7,203 bases of DNA from the NCBI GenBank assembly GCA_003563455.1, contig PWRV01000303.1, positions 1-7,203 on the forward strand, given 5' to 3'. The position numbers and the translations under genes are program-made. Of this stretch, positions 1 to 5,692 are shown piece by piece. The DNA is from Thioalkalivibrio sp. (lineage in GTDB: Bacteria > Pseudomonadota > Gammaproteobacteria > Ectothiorhodospirales > Ectothiorhodospiraceae). Under the pieces are notes generated by a model that was not told the origin of the DNA, did not search any database, and saw only the letters and a program-made list of their open reading frames with translations. Positions within the stretch are counted from its first letter, which is position 1. Every line of letters starts with the position of its first letter.

Positions 1-41
1 CCCAGGAAGATGGGCCCAGGAAGATGGGCCCAGGAAAAGGG
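1..41. repeat. Tandem 14-bp repeat with hairpin potential, reaching the window edge
   Basis: Two perfect copies of CCCAGGAAGATGGG (1-14 and 15-28) are followed by a degraded 13-base third copy (29-41). Each unit starts CCCA and ends TGGG, which are reverse complements. Across the copy junctions, GGGCCCA (12-18) and TGGGCCC (25-31) form a 7-bp stem around a 6-base loop. The array begins at base 1, so it probably continues outside the window. It lies just downstream of the tRNA-Leu 3' end on the minus strand. I see no T-tract that would make it a standard Rho-independent terminator. Its function is unknown. Confidence 0.8.
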
Positions 42-76
42 CTTGCACGAAAACGGGGGCGCAGGAAAGGGAGGGG

Positions 77-163
77 TGGTGCCGAGGAGAGGACTTGAAC
101 CTCCACGAGCTTACGCTCACTAGCACCTGAAGCTAGCGCGTCTACCAATTCCGCCACCTCGGC
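77..163 (-). tRNA. tRNA-Leu, anticodon CAG, with encoded CCA
   Basis: Read on the minus strand, this gives a complete class II tRNA. The 7-bp acceptor stem pairs GCCGAGG (163-157) with CCTCGGC (87-81). It is followed by the discriminator A (80) and an encoded CCA (79-77). The D-arm contains AATTGGTAGAC. The anticodon stem-loop is CTAGC-TTCAGGT-GCTAG, placing anticodon CAG at 129-127, which reads CUG leucine codons. The long variable arm expected of tRNA-Leu is present as GAGC-GTAA-GCTC, and the T-loop is TTCAAGT. The sequence is very close to E. coli tRNA-Leu(CAG) as I recall it. The gene is divergent from rnr and has its own promoter at 205-233. No clear terminator is seen downstream (76 to 1). 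Confidence 0.97.
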
Positions 164-204
164 ACGAGGATGGACCTTGCGGCCCTGCGCTTCAGGAGTG
201 CGCA

Positions 205-233
205 AATATAGAGATCTCCACGCGAAGTGTCAA
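205..233 (-). promoter_or_regulatory. Sigma-70 promoter of tRNA-Leu
   Basis: On the minus strand, a perfect -35 TTGACA (233-228) is separated by exactly 17 bases from a -10 TATATT (210-205, five of six consensus bases). Transcription should start near 198, giving a leader of about 35 bases before the tRNA. The bases after the -10 are TGCGCAC, a GC-rich discriminator of the kind associated with stringent control of stable RNA promoters in Enterobacteria; that control is inferred here. The spacer holds the 8-base palindrome GAGATCTC (211-218). The remaining bases up to rnr (234-309) contain no equally good plus-strand promoter, so the rnr promoter is unresolved. Confidence 0.85.
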
Positions 234-309
234 TCCATCAGCATGCCCCGGCCGGAGCGCCGGAGAAGGGCCTTGAGAGGACCCCGGGGCGAATCAAAGA
301 GTGAAGGGA

Positions 310-3012
310 ATGCCCAGAAAACGCAGCAGCCGTGCGCCGGTCGATCCGAATTTCGAACGCGAGGCACAAAAGTACGAGAACCCCATCGCGAGCCGGGAAC
401 TGATCCTGGATCGCCTGGCCGAGGCGGGTAATCCGCTGGCCTTCGAGGAGATCGCCGCACGGGTCGGGATCGACAGCGAGGAGCACCTCGAGGCCCTGCG
501 CAGACGGCTTCGCGCGATGGAGCGGGACGGTCAGGTGCTGTGCAACCGGCGCGGTTCCTACCTGCCGGTGAACCAGGCCGACCTGATCCGGGGGCGCGTG
601 ATCGGTCATCCCGACGGCTTCGGGTTCCTCGTTCCGGACGACCAGAGCAGCGACCTCTTCCTCTCGCCGCGGCAGATGCGCGGCGTGCTGCACGGTGACC
701 GAGTGCTCGGCCGCGTGATGGGTGTGGACCACCGCGGGCGGCGCGAGGGCGCAATCATCGAGATTCTCGAGCGCGGCTCGGAACAGGTGGTGGGCCGCAT
801 CCGCGTCGAGGATGGGGTCGGGGTTCTCACGCCGGATAACAAGCGCATTGCCCACGACATCCTGATTCCGCCGGATGGCCTCGGCGATGCGGGCGACGAT
901 CAGATTGTCGTGGTGCGCATCCGCCCGCAGGCATCGCGCAAGGCACGGCTGCGTGGTGAAGTGGTCGAGGTGCTCGGCGAGCACATGGCCCCTGGCATGG
1001 AGATCGACATCGCGATCCGGGCGCACGGTCTGCCGTTCGAGTGGCCGGACGAGGTCACGGCTGCGGCCGATCGCCTGGGGACCCGGGTTCCGGCGGCCGC
1101 CCGCAAGGGCCGGCTCGATCTGCGCAGCAAGCCGCTGGTCACCATCGACGGCGCGGATGCCCGGGACTTCGATGACGCCCTGTTCTGCGAGGAAATGGAG
1201 GGCGGGTGGCGTCTCTGGGTGGCGATCGCGGATGTTTCACATTACGTTGCCAAGGACGAAGCGCTGGATCGCGAGGCCCGCAATCGCGGCACCTCGGTCT
1301 ACTTCCCGGAACAGGTCATTCCGATGCTGCCGGAGGTGCTCTCCAACGGCCTGTGCTCGCTGAATCCGGAAGTCGAACGCCTCTGCATGGTCTGCGAAAT
1401 GGAGATCGGCAAGCGCGGAGCGGTGCGAAGCTACCGTTTCCACGAGGGGGTGATGCGCTCGCACGCCCGCCTGACCTACACCAAGGTCGCGGCGATGCTC
1501 GTCGACAGGGACCCGGAGCTTCGGGAACAGTACGCCGCGGTGGTGCCGCATCTCGAGCGCCTCCACGCGGTCTTCAAGGCGCTGCACGCGGCGCGCAACC
1601 GGCGCGGTGCGATCGATTTCGATTCCACCGAGACCCGCATCGAGTTCGGTCCGGAACGCAAGATCGAGCGCATCGTTCCGGTGGAACGGACCGACGCGCA
1701 CCGGTTGGTCGAGGAATGCATGATCGCGGCCAATGTGTCCGCGGCCCGTTTCCTGAAGAAGCACAAGCTGCCGACGCTCTTCCGTCTGCATGACCGGCCG
1801 CCCTCGGAAAAGCTCGATGACCTGCGTGACTTCCTGTCCGGGGTCGGCCTGACCCTCGAGGGCGGTGACGAGCCGACGCCGGCGCACTATTCGGCAGTGC
1901 TTCGTGCGGCGGCGGACCGGCCGGACAAGCAGCTGATCGAGACCGTGGTGCTGCGCTCTCTGAGTCAGGCCGTCTACGGGCCCGATCTCGGCGGGCATTT
2001 TGGCCTCGCGCTGGCGGACTACGCGCACTTCACCTCGCCGATCCGGCGCTATCCCGACCTGCTCGTGCACCGGGGTATTCGCCACCTGTTGCGCAAGGGC
2101 AAGGCATCCGACTTTGCCTACTCCCACAGCGACATGGAATCCCTCGGCGAGCACTGCTCGATGGCCGAACGTCGCGCGGACGACGCGACCCGCGATGCGG
2201 TCGCCTGGCTCAAGGCCGAATACATGCAGGACAAGGTCGGCGACGTCTTTGACGGGGTGGTGTCCGGGGTTACCGGCTTCGGGCTCTTTGTCGAGATCGT
2301 CGACGTCTTCATCGACGGCCTGGTGCACGTCTCCAGCCTCGACAACGATTTCTATCACTTCGACCCGGTTCGTCACCGGCTGACTGGCGAGCGCGGCGGG
2401 CGGGTCTTCCGGATCGGCGACCGACTGCGGGTCCAGGTCGTCCGCGTGAGCCTGGACGATCGCAAGATCGATCTGCGCCTGGTCGACGAGGAGCCCGCAG
2501 CGGGTGAGCCCAAGCCCGGCCGCAAGCGGCCCGGCGCGGCGAAGGCGGAGGCCACCGCGCCGCGGCGGACGTCGAAGCGGCGCGGCCGCGCGTCGAAACC
2601 GGAGAAGGCCGACGGCGGTGGATCCGCTGCGAAGCAACGGCTGCCGAAGGCGCCACAGACGGAAACGCCGTCAACCCCGATACCCTCCGATAGCCGATCG
2701 CGACCGCCGCGGCGGCGTTCGAGGGACGACGGCGCATCCGTGGATACCGGCGCGAGGGCGCCAGAGCCACAACCGGCTGCCGGGAAGGCGACCGCCCCCG
2801 AGCCCGATGCAGGAACCGAGTCGCCGAGCCCGGAGTCCACCCCCCGGCGCCGCCGCCGGCGCTCGCAGCCCGAGGGCGAGGTGGCGTTGCTGATCCGTCC
2901 GTCGGGAAGGGCAAAGAGTGCAGCCGGGACAGAAGACTCCGGTGCCGGGAAGGACGACGCTGAAGGCGGGAGTCGGAAGCGCTCGAGCCGACGGAGGCGC
3001 CGGAACTCGTGA
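310..3012 (+). CDS. rnr: Ribonuclease R (3'-5' exoribonuclease) with extended Arg-rich tail
   Basis: RNase R degrades structured RNA 3' to 5' in a processive, hydrolytic way and serves mRNA and rRNA quality control in the cytoplasm. Residue numbers count from ATG 310. A winged-helix HTH domain (about 28-90) is followed by two cold-shock/OB domains (about 94-152 and 160-238), the RNB catalytic domain (about 262-590) and an S1 domain (about 640-724). The catalytic site reads TIDGADARDFDDA, with D280, D286, D288 and D289 aligning with D272, D278, D280 and D281 of E. coli RNase R. The family signature HFTSPIRRYPDLLVHR begins at about 573. The HTH domain and basic tail separate it from RNase II. 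Residues 726-900 form a low-complexity tail with Arg clusters, longer than the tail of the 813-residue E. coli protein. An in-frame GTG at 301 would add three residues. I prefer ATG 310 because AAAGAG (296-301) lies 8 bases upstream, while GTG 301 has no ribosome binding site. The stop overlaps rlmB. Confidence 0.95.
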   Translation: MPRKRSSRAPVDPNFEREAQKYENPIASRELILDRLAEAGNPLAFEEIAARVGIDSEEHLEALRRRLRAMERDGQVLCNRRGSYLPVNQADLIRGRVIGHPDGFGFLVPDDQSSDLFLSPRQMRGVLHGDRVLGRVMGVDHRGRREGAIIEILERGSEQVVGRIRVEDGVGVLTPDNKRIAHDILIPPDGLGDAGDDQIVVVRIRPQASRKARLRGEVVEVLGEHMAPGMEIDIAIRAHGLPFEWPDEVTAAADRLGTRVPAAARKGRLDLRSKPLVTIDGADARDFDDALFCEEMEGGWRLWVAIADVSHYVAKDEALDREARNRGTSVYFPEQVIPMLPEVLSNGLCSLNPEVERLCMVCEMEIGKRGAVRSYRFHEGVMRSHARLTYTKVAAMLVDRDPELREQYAAVVPHLERLHAVFKALHAARNRRGAIDFDSTETRIEFGPERKIERIVPVERTDAHRLVEECMIAANVSAARFLKKHKLPTLFRLHDRPPSEKLDDLRDFLSGVGLTLEGGDEPTPAHYSAVLRAAADRPDKQLIETVVLRSLSQAVYGPDLGGHFGLALADYAHFTSPIRRYPDLLVHRGIRHLLRKGKASDFAYSHSDMESLGEHCSMAERRADDATRDAVAWLKAEYMQDKVGDVFDGVVSGVTGFGLFVEIVDVFIDGLVHVSSLDNDFYHFDPVRHRLTGERGGRVFRIGDRLRVQVVRVSLDDRKIDLRLVDEEPAAGEPKPGRKRPGAAKAEATAPRRTSKRRGRASKPEKADGGGSAAKQRLPKAPQTETPSTPIPSDSRSRPPRRRSRDDGASVDTGARAPEPQPAAGKATAPEPDAGTESPSPESTPRRRRRRSQPEGEVALLIRPSGRAKSAAGTEDSGAGKDDAEGGSRKRSSRRRRRNS

Positions 3013-3752
3013 GCCGGGACGAGGTCGTCGGCGGGTTGCACGCGGTGGAGTCGCTGCTCGCACACGCTCCCGGTCGAATCAAGCGTCTGCAGGTCGCGGC
3101 GGACAACGCCGACGCCCGGCTGGTGGCGCTCGCCAGTCGCGCTCAGGCACTCGGCATCAGCGTCGAGCGGCTGCGCCGGGAGCGGCTGGAGCGCAGTCAC
3201 GCAGACCTGCGGCACCAGGGGGTTGTGGCCTTCGCCCGGCCCCGGCCGCGTGCCGGCGAGGCGGAACTCGCAGCGCTTGTGGCATCGGGCGGCGACCTGT
3301 TTCTGGCGCTGGACGGGGTGACCGATCCGCACAATATCGGTGCGTGCCTGCGCAGCGCCGATGCGGCGGGTGCGCGCGCGGTAATCGTGCCCCGGGACCG
3401 CAGCGCCACGCTGACACCGGCCGCCGCGAAGGCGGCCTCGGGGGCTGCCGAGACGATGCCGCTGGTGGTGGTGACGAATCTTGCGCGCACGCTGCGCGAA
3501 CTGCGCGCTGCCGGCGTGTGGGTCGTCGGGCTGGACGGCGATGCGCCGGAGCCGCTCTACCGCGTCGACCTGACGCCGCCGACGGTGCTGGTACTGGGCG
3601 CGGAGGGCGAGGGTCTGCGCCGCCTGACCCGGGAACACTGTGATCGTCTCGCGGCGATTCCGATGACCGGCAGCGTGGCCAGCCTGAACGTCTCCGTGGC
3701 GGCCGGCGTGGCCCTGTTCGAGGCCGTGCGCCAGCGTTTCGCCCCGGCCTGA
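3009..3752 (+). CDS. rlmB: 23S rRNA (guanosine-2251-2'-O)-methyltransferase RlmB
   Basis: This SpoU-family SPOUT enzyme uses S-adenosylmethionine to 2'-O-methylate G2251 in the peptidyl-transferase P loop of 23S rRNA. The protein has 247 residues, against 243 in E. coli. The N-terminal substrate-binding domain (about 1-75) begins VVGGLHAVESLL and ends near HQGVVAFARP. The catalytic trefoil-knot domain carries all three SpoU motifs: DGVTDPHNIGACLRSADAAG (about 101-120), LGAEGEGLRR (196-205) and SLNVSVAAG (225-233). It starts with GTG inside the rnr stop (GTGA, 4-base overlap), with GGAGG (2993-2997) 11 bases upstream inside rnr. This suggests translational coupling with rnr. Downstream, the gap to the ribosomal operon holds no obvious strong terminator, so read-through into rpsF is possible. 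Confidence 0.96.
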   Translation: MSRDEVVGGLHAVESLLAHAPGRIKRLQVAADNADARLVALASRAQALGISVERLRRERLERSHADLRHQGVVAFARPRPRAGEAELAALVASGGDLFLALDGVTDPHNIGACLRSADAAGARAVIVPRDRSATLTPAAAKAASGAAETMPLVVVTNLARTLRELRAAGVWVVGLDGDAPEPLYRVDLTPPTVLVLGAEGEGLRRLTREHCDRLAAIPMTGSVASLNVSVAAGVALFEAVRQRFAPA

Positions 3753-3780
3753 TCCCGGCTCCTGGCGTCGCGAACCGTGC

Positions 3781-3809
3781 TTGTGTGCCGCCCGCGAATC
3801 GCCTATTAT
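3781..3809 (+). promoter_or_regulatory. Putative sigma-70 promoter of the rpsF operon
   Basis: A -10 TATTAT (3804-3809, five of six consensus bases) lies 17 bases after a weak -35 TTGTGT (3781-3786, three of six). It sits 28 bases past the end of rlmB. The predicted start is near 3816, giving a leader of about 107 bases that contains the hairpin at 3822-3837 and the S6:S18-like element. The AT-rich -10 stands out against GC-rich surroundings. The -35 is weak, so the exact boxes are uncertain. Confidence 0.55.
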
Positions 3810-3821
3810 CTCGCGCTTTTC

Positions 3822-3837
3822 TCGCCGTTTTCGGCGA
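3822..3837 (+). other. Stem-loop at the 5' end of the rpsF leader
   Basis: TCGCCG (3822-3827) and CGGCGA (3832-3837) form a 6-bp stem around a TTTT loop. It would fold within a few bases of the predicted 5' end of the rpsF mRNA. It is followed by CTTCTTG, only partly T-rich. A 5'-end stabilising hairpin is the simplest reading. A weak terminator for the rnr-rlmB transcript is the alternative. Confidence 0.45.
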
Positions 3838-3840
3838 CTT

Positions 3841-3913
3841 CTTGCCTCACCGACAGGGCCGGGGTCGGGGATCGATCCCCGGGCGTGGACGGGAGGCTGT
3901 TACCCGCAAGGAG
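3841..3913 (+). promoter_or_regulatory. S6:S18-binding leader motif overlapping the rpsF ribosome binding site
   Basis: The fold is read directly from the sequence. An outer stem pairs CTTGC (3841-3845) with GCAAG (3906-3910). An internal loop has CTCACCG (3846-3852) opposite TACCC (3901-3905). An inner stem pairs ACAG (3853-3856) with CTGT (3897-3900). The apical part includes the perfect palindrome GGGGATCGATCCCC (3867-3880). The rpsF Shine-Dalgarno AAGGAG (3908-3913) overlaps the 3' strand of the outer stem. In many bacteria the S6:S18 complex binds a leader hairpin with a conserved CCG in its internal loop, mimicking its 16S rRNA site, and represses its own operon. Here CCG is at 3850-3852. 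Excess S6:S18 would stabilise the stem and hide the ribosome binding site. The match to the family rests on my memory of its layout, not on a covariance search. Confidence 0.75.
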
Positions 3914-3922
3914 TACATGGCA

Positions 3923-4342
3923 ATGCGTCATTACGAAGTGGTGTTCATGGTCCACCCGGACCAGAGCGAGCAGGTTGCGGCGATGATCGAGCGTTATCGC
4001 GGCATGGTCGAGGCCCAGCAGGGCACGGTCCACCGGCTGGAGGACTGGGGCCGGCGCCAGCTCGCCTACCCGATCCAGAAACTGGTCAAGGCCCATTATG
4101 TGCTGATGAACGTCGAGGTGGGCGAGGAGACGATCGAGGAGCTTGTCAGCGCCTTCCGGTTCAACGACGCCGTGTTGCGCCACCTGGTGATGCGCATGGA
4201 AAAGGCGGAAACCGAGCCCTCGCCTCTGGCCAAGGGCCGCGAGGAGGAGGAAAGCCCGAAGGGTCGAGGGCGCCGTGATGACCGCGGCGATCGCGACGGC
4301 GGCGGAGACGCAGAAGAGCAGGCTGGCGCGTCCGGTAGCTGA
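3923..4342 (+). CDS. rpsF: 30S ribosomal protein S6
   Basis: S6 pairs with S18 on the platform of the 30S subunit, binding the central domain of 16S rRNA. The 139-residue product begins MRHYEVVFMVHPDQSEQ and contains HRLEDWGRRQLAYPIQKLVKAHYVLMNVE and FRFNDAVLRHLVMRMEKA. It is nearly collinear with E. coli S6 over the first 100 residues or so. The frame is open from 3785, and an ATG at 3917 precedes this one (giving MAMRHYE). I chose ATG 3923 because AAGGAG (3908-3913) is then 9 bases away instead of 3, and because E. coli S6 starts MRHYE. The C-terminal tail (about 100-139) is charged and Gly/Asp-rich (GRGRRDDRGDRDGGGD) and ends ASGS, without the terminal Glu-Glu that RimK extends in E. coli. 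It is the first gene of the S6-S18-DUF2232-L9-DnaB group and follows the autoregulatory leader. Confidence 0.97.
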   Translation: MRHYEVVFMVHPDQSEQVAAMIERYRGMVEAQQGTVHRLEDWGRRQLAYPIQKLVKAHYVLMNVEVGEETIEELVSAFRFNDAVLRHLVMRMEKAETEPSPLAKGREEEESPKGRGRRDDRGDRDGGGDAEEQAGASGS

Positions 4343-4349
4343 TCCCCTG

Positions 4350-4369
4350 TTTCTTTTTCCCTTCTTTTT
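4350..4369 (+). other. Pure pyrimidine tract between rpsF and rpsR
   Basis: All 20 bases are pyrimidines and 15 of them are T, which is striking in such GC-rich DNA. The tract lies in the 51-base rpsF-rpsR gap, just upstream of the strong rpsR Shine-Dalgarno AAGGAG (4380-4385). I see no GC-rich hairpin immediately before it, so it does not look like a Rho-independent terminator. A U-rich stretch here could serve S1 binding on the ribosome, RNase cleavage, or simply an unstructured standby site. These roles are inferred. Confidence 0.6.
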
Positions 4370-4393
4370 ACGTCTTATCAAGGAGTTACCGCC

Positions 4394-4621
4394 ATGGCCC
4401 GTTTTTCCCGTCGCCGCAAGTACTGCCGCTTCACCGCCGAGGGCATCGAGTACATCGATTACAAGGACCTGAACCTGATCAGGAACTTCATCACCGAGAC
4501 CGGCAAGATCGTACCGAGCCGGGTCACCGGCACCAGCGCGAAGTACCAGCGTCAGCTGGCGACTGCCGTGAAGCGCGCCCGTTTCCTTGCCCTGCTGCCG
4601 TATACAGACAACCATTTCTGA
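4394..4621 (+). CDS. rpsR: 30S ribosomal protein S18
   Basis: S18 forms a heterodimer with S6 and binds the central domain of 16S rRNA on the 30S platform. The 75-residue product has the same length as E. coli S18. It carries the hallmark stretches MARFSRRRKYCRFTAEG, IDYKDLNLIRNFITE, GKIVPSRVTGTSAKYQRQL and KRARFLALLPYTDNH. The single Cys11 is retained. The start is firm: ATG 4394 follows AAGGAG (4380-4385) with 8 bases of spacing. It lies 51 bases after rpsF, with no priB between them, unlike the E. coli operon. The DUF2232 gene begins 26 bases after its stop, consistent with one transcript. Confidence 0.98.
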   Translation: MARFSRRRKYCRFTAEGIEYIDYKDLNLIRNFITETGKIVPSRVTGTSAKYQRQLATAVKRARFLALLPYTDNHF

Positions 4622-4647
4622 CGCCCGCAGGAACGCAGGGGACGCCA

Positions 4648-5562
4648 ATGCGCATATTGGCCGACTTTGCCATGCAGGGCCGCTGGCGTGCGGTGATCGC
4701 CGCGGCCGGCCTTGGCGCGTTTGGGATTTTCATCCCGCCGATCGCGATCCTGAGCGCGGCGGTTGTCGCGCTGGTGGCGCTCCGGCTGGGAATTGGCCAG
4801 GCGCTGTTCGTTGCGGGTTTCGCGGCCCTGATCCTGGGCGCGCTGGTGTTCGCAATGATGGGCGGGTCGCCACTGATCGGCATGATGGCGGGTCTCGCCC
4901 AGTGGCTGCCGGTGGCCGCGATGGGCGAGGTCCTGCGCCAGTCGGTTTCCTGGCGCGTGACACTGTCGATGGCGGCACTCGTCGCCGGGGCACTGGTGTT
5001 GCTGGTGCGCCTGCTGGTGCCCGATCTCGAGGCCCTCTGGGTGGTCGCGGGGCAGGAGATGCTGGCACCCTTCGTGGACGGAGACGGTCCGGGAATGGAG
5101 GACGTGGAGGCGGCCCTGACCGCCATTGCGCCCTTCCTCACCGGGATGCTGGCCGGAATCTTCCTGCTCAGCATGGCGCTGAGCCTGCTGATCGCCCGCT
5201 ACTGGCAGGCCCTGCTGTACAACCCGGGTGCCTTCGGCACCGAGTTCCGTGCGCTGCAGATGGGCCGCAACCTGGCCATCGCGGTGGTCGCATTGGCCTT
5301 GCTGGGGCAGCTTGCGGACGTGCCGCTGGCACTGGAGCTGGCGTTCATCCTCGGCGTGCTGTTCTTCCTGCAGGGGCTTGCCGTGATGCACGCGCTGACG
5401 CACGGGCAGGGGATGAGCAGCTTCTGGCTGGTGGGGATGTACGTGCTGCTGGTGCTCGCTCTGCCGCAGATGTTCCTGCTGATCACCGCCCTCGGGGCGA
5501 TCGACGGCGTGGCGCGGCTGCGCGAGCGGTTTCCGGCACGAGACCAGAACGGGCCGGAGTGA
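4648..5562 (+). CDS. DUF2232 family multi-pass inner-membrane protein
   Basis: This 304-residue protein is largely hydrophobic. I count about seven or eight membrane segments, near 14-45 (long, possibly two), 51-71, 76-94, 105-123, 160-182, 207-222, 226-248 and 258-284. A soluble stretch (about 125-157) includes the acidic DGDGPGMEDVEA. A probably cytoplasmic loop reads ARYWQALLYNPGAFGTEFRALQMGR (183-207), and the C-terminus is basic (DGVARLRERFPAR). The loop, the basic tail and the position between S18 and L9 match DUF2232 (YybS-like) proteins as I recall them from Pseudomonas. The biochemical function is unknown. Some family members resemble substrate-specificity subunits of energy-coupling transporters, but nothing here names a substrate. 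AGGGGA (4637-4642) lies 5 bases before ATG 4648. Its place in a ribosomal operon suggests growth-linked expression, which is inferred. Confidence 0.85.
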   Translation: MRILADFAMQGRWRAVIAAAGLGAFGIFIPPIAILSAAVVALVALRLGIGQALFVAGFAALILGALVFAMMGGSPLIGMMAGLAQWLPVAAMGEVLRQSVSWRVTLSMAALVAGALVLLVRLLVPDLEALWVVAGQEMLAPFVDGDGPGMEDVEAALTAIAPFLTGMLAGIFLLSMALSLLIARYWQALLYNPGAFGTEFRALQMGRNLAIAVVALALLGQLADVPLALELAFILGVLFFLQGLAVMHALTHGQGMSSFWLVGMYVLLVLALPQMFLLITALGAIDGVARLRERFPARDQNGPE

Positions 5563-5576
5563 ACCGCCCGGCGGTT
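5562..5576 (+). other. Inverted repeat at the end of the DUF2232 gene
   Basis: AACCGCC (5562-5568) and GGCGGTT (5570-5576) are perfect reverse complements around a single base, so the RNA would fold as a 5- to 6-bp stem with a short loop. It begins on the last base of the stop codon. Only three T residues (5575-5577) follow before CGCG, so it is at best a weak terminator. A partial attenuator between DUF2232 and rplI is possible. Confidence 0.4.
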
Positions 5577-5631
5577 TCGCGTGTACACTCTGCCCAACCG
5601 GCCCGGATGCATCGAGGATCGTGTTGACACA

Positions 5632-5692
5632 GGAACCTCGCGGGACGCCCGCTCCTCAGCCCGCTGCCGCGGGAGAGCGAGGGGATGGTTCC
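5632..5692 (+). other. Candidate structured RNA in the rplI leader
   Basis: The 178-base gap before rplI contains nested complementarity. GGAACC (5632-5637) pairs with GGTTCC (5687-5692). Inside it, CCTCGC (5636-5641) could pair with GCGAGG (5677-5682), or GCTC (5651-5654) with GAGC (5675-5678). At the centre, CCCGC-TGCC-GCGGG (5660-5673) forms a tight hairpin. Some of these pairings exclude each other, so alternative folds are possible. I know of no established L9 leader motif that this matches. GC-rich DNA gives such pairings by chance fairly often, so support is moderate. Confidence 0.35.

Noticed and set aside
177..431. Plus-strand 84-codon frame overlapping the tRNA promoter and the rnr start
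   Set aside because: It overlaps the divergent tRNA promoter and the conserved N-terminus of RNase R in another frame, and has no recognisable protein features.
1237..2637. Long minus-strand open frame (466 codons) opposite rnr
   Set aside because: It lies entirely opposite the conserved RNase R catalytic and S1 regions. High-GC genes commonly leave open antisense frames, and the product shows no recognisable domain.
2373..3638. Minus-strand open frame opposite the rnr tail and rlmB
   Set aside because: It spans two well-supported plus-strand genes. Its product is low-complexity Arg/Ala/Pro sequence typical of a GC-rich shadow frame.
3753..3780. Rho-independent terminator after rlmB
   Set aside because: No stable stem followed by a T-run is present between the rlmB stop and the rpsF promoter. 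The TTTT at 3828-3831 is the loop of a hairpin, not a tail.
4343..4393. priB gene between rpsF and rpsR, as in E. coli
   Set aside because: The gap is only 51 bases and contains a pyrimidine tract and the rpsR ribosome binding site. No room for priB exists here.
5624..5629. TTGACA as a -35 box for an rplI promoter
   Set aside because: The bases 16-18 positions downstream are GC-rich (GCCCGC) with no -10. A second TTGACA at 5724-5729 would place its -10 inside rplI, over GTCATT, which is also unsuitable.
5581..5630. Paired palindromes GTGTACAC (5581-5588) and GTGTTGACAC (5621-5630) as an operator pair
   Set aside because: They are short, differ in spacer, and have centres about 41 bases apart, without further shared flanks. 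Chance is a sufficient explanation.
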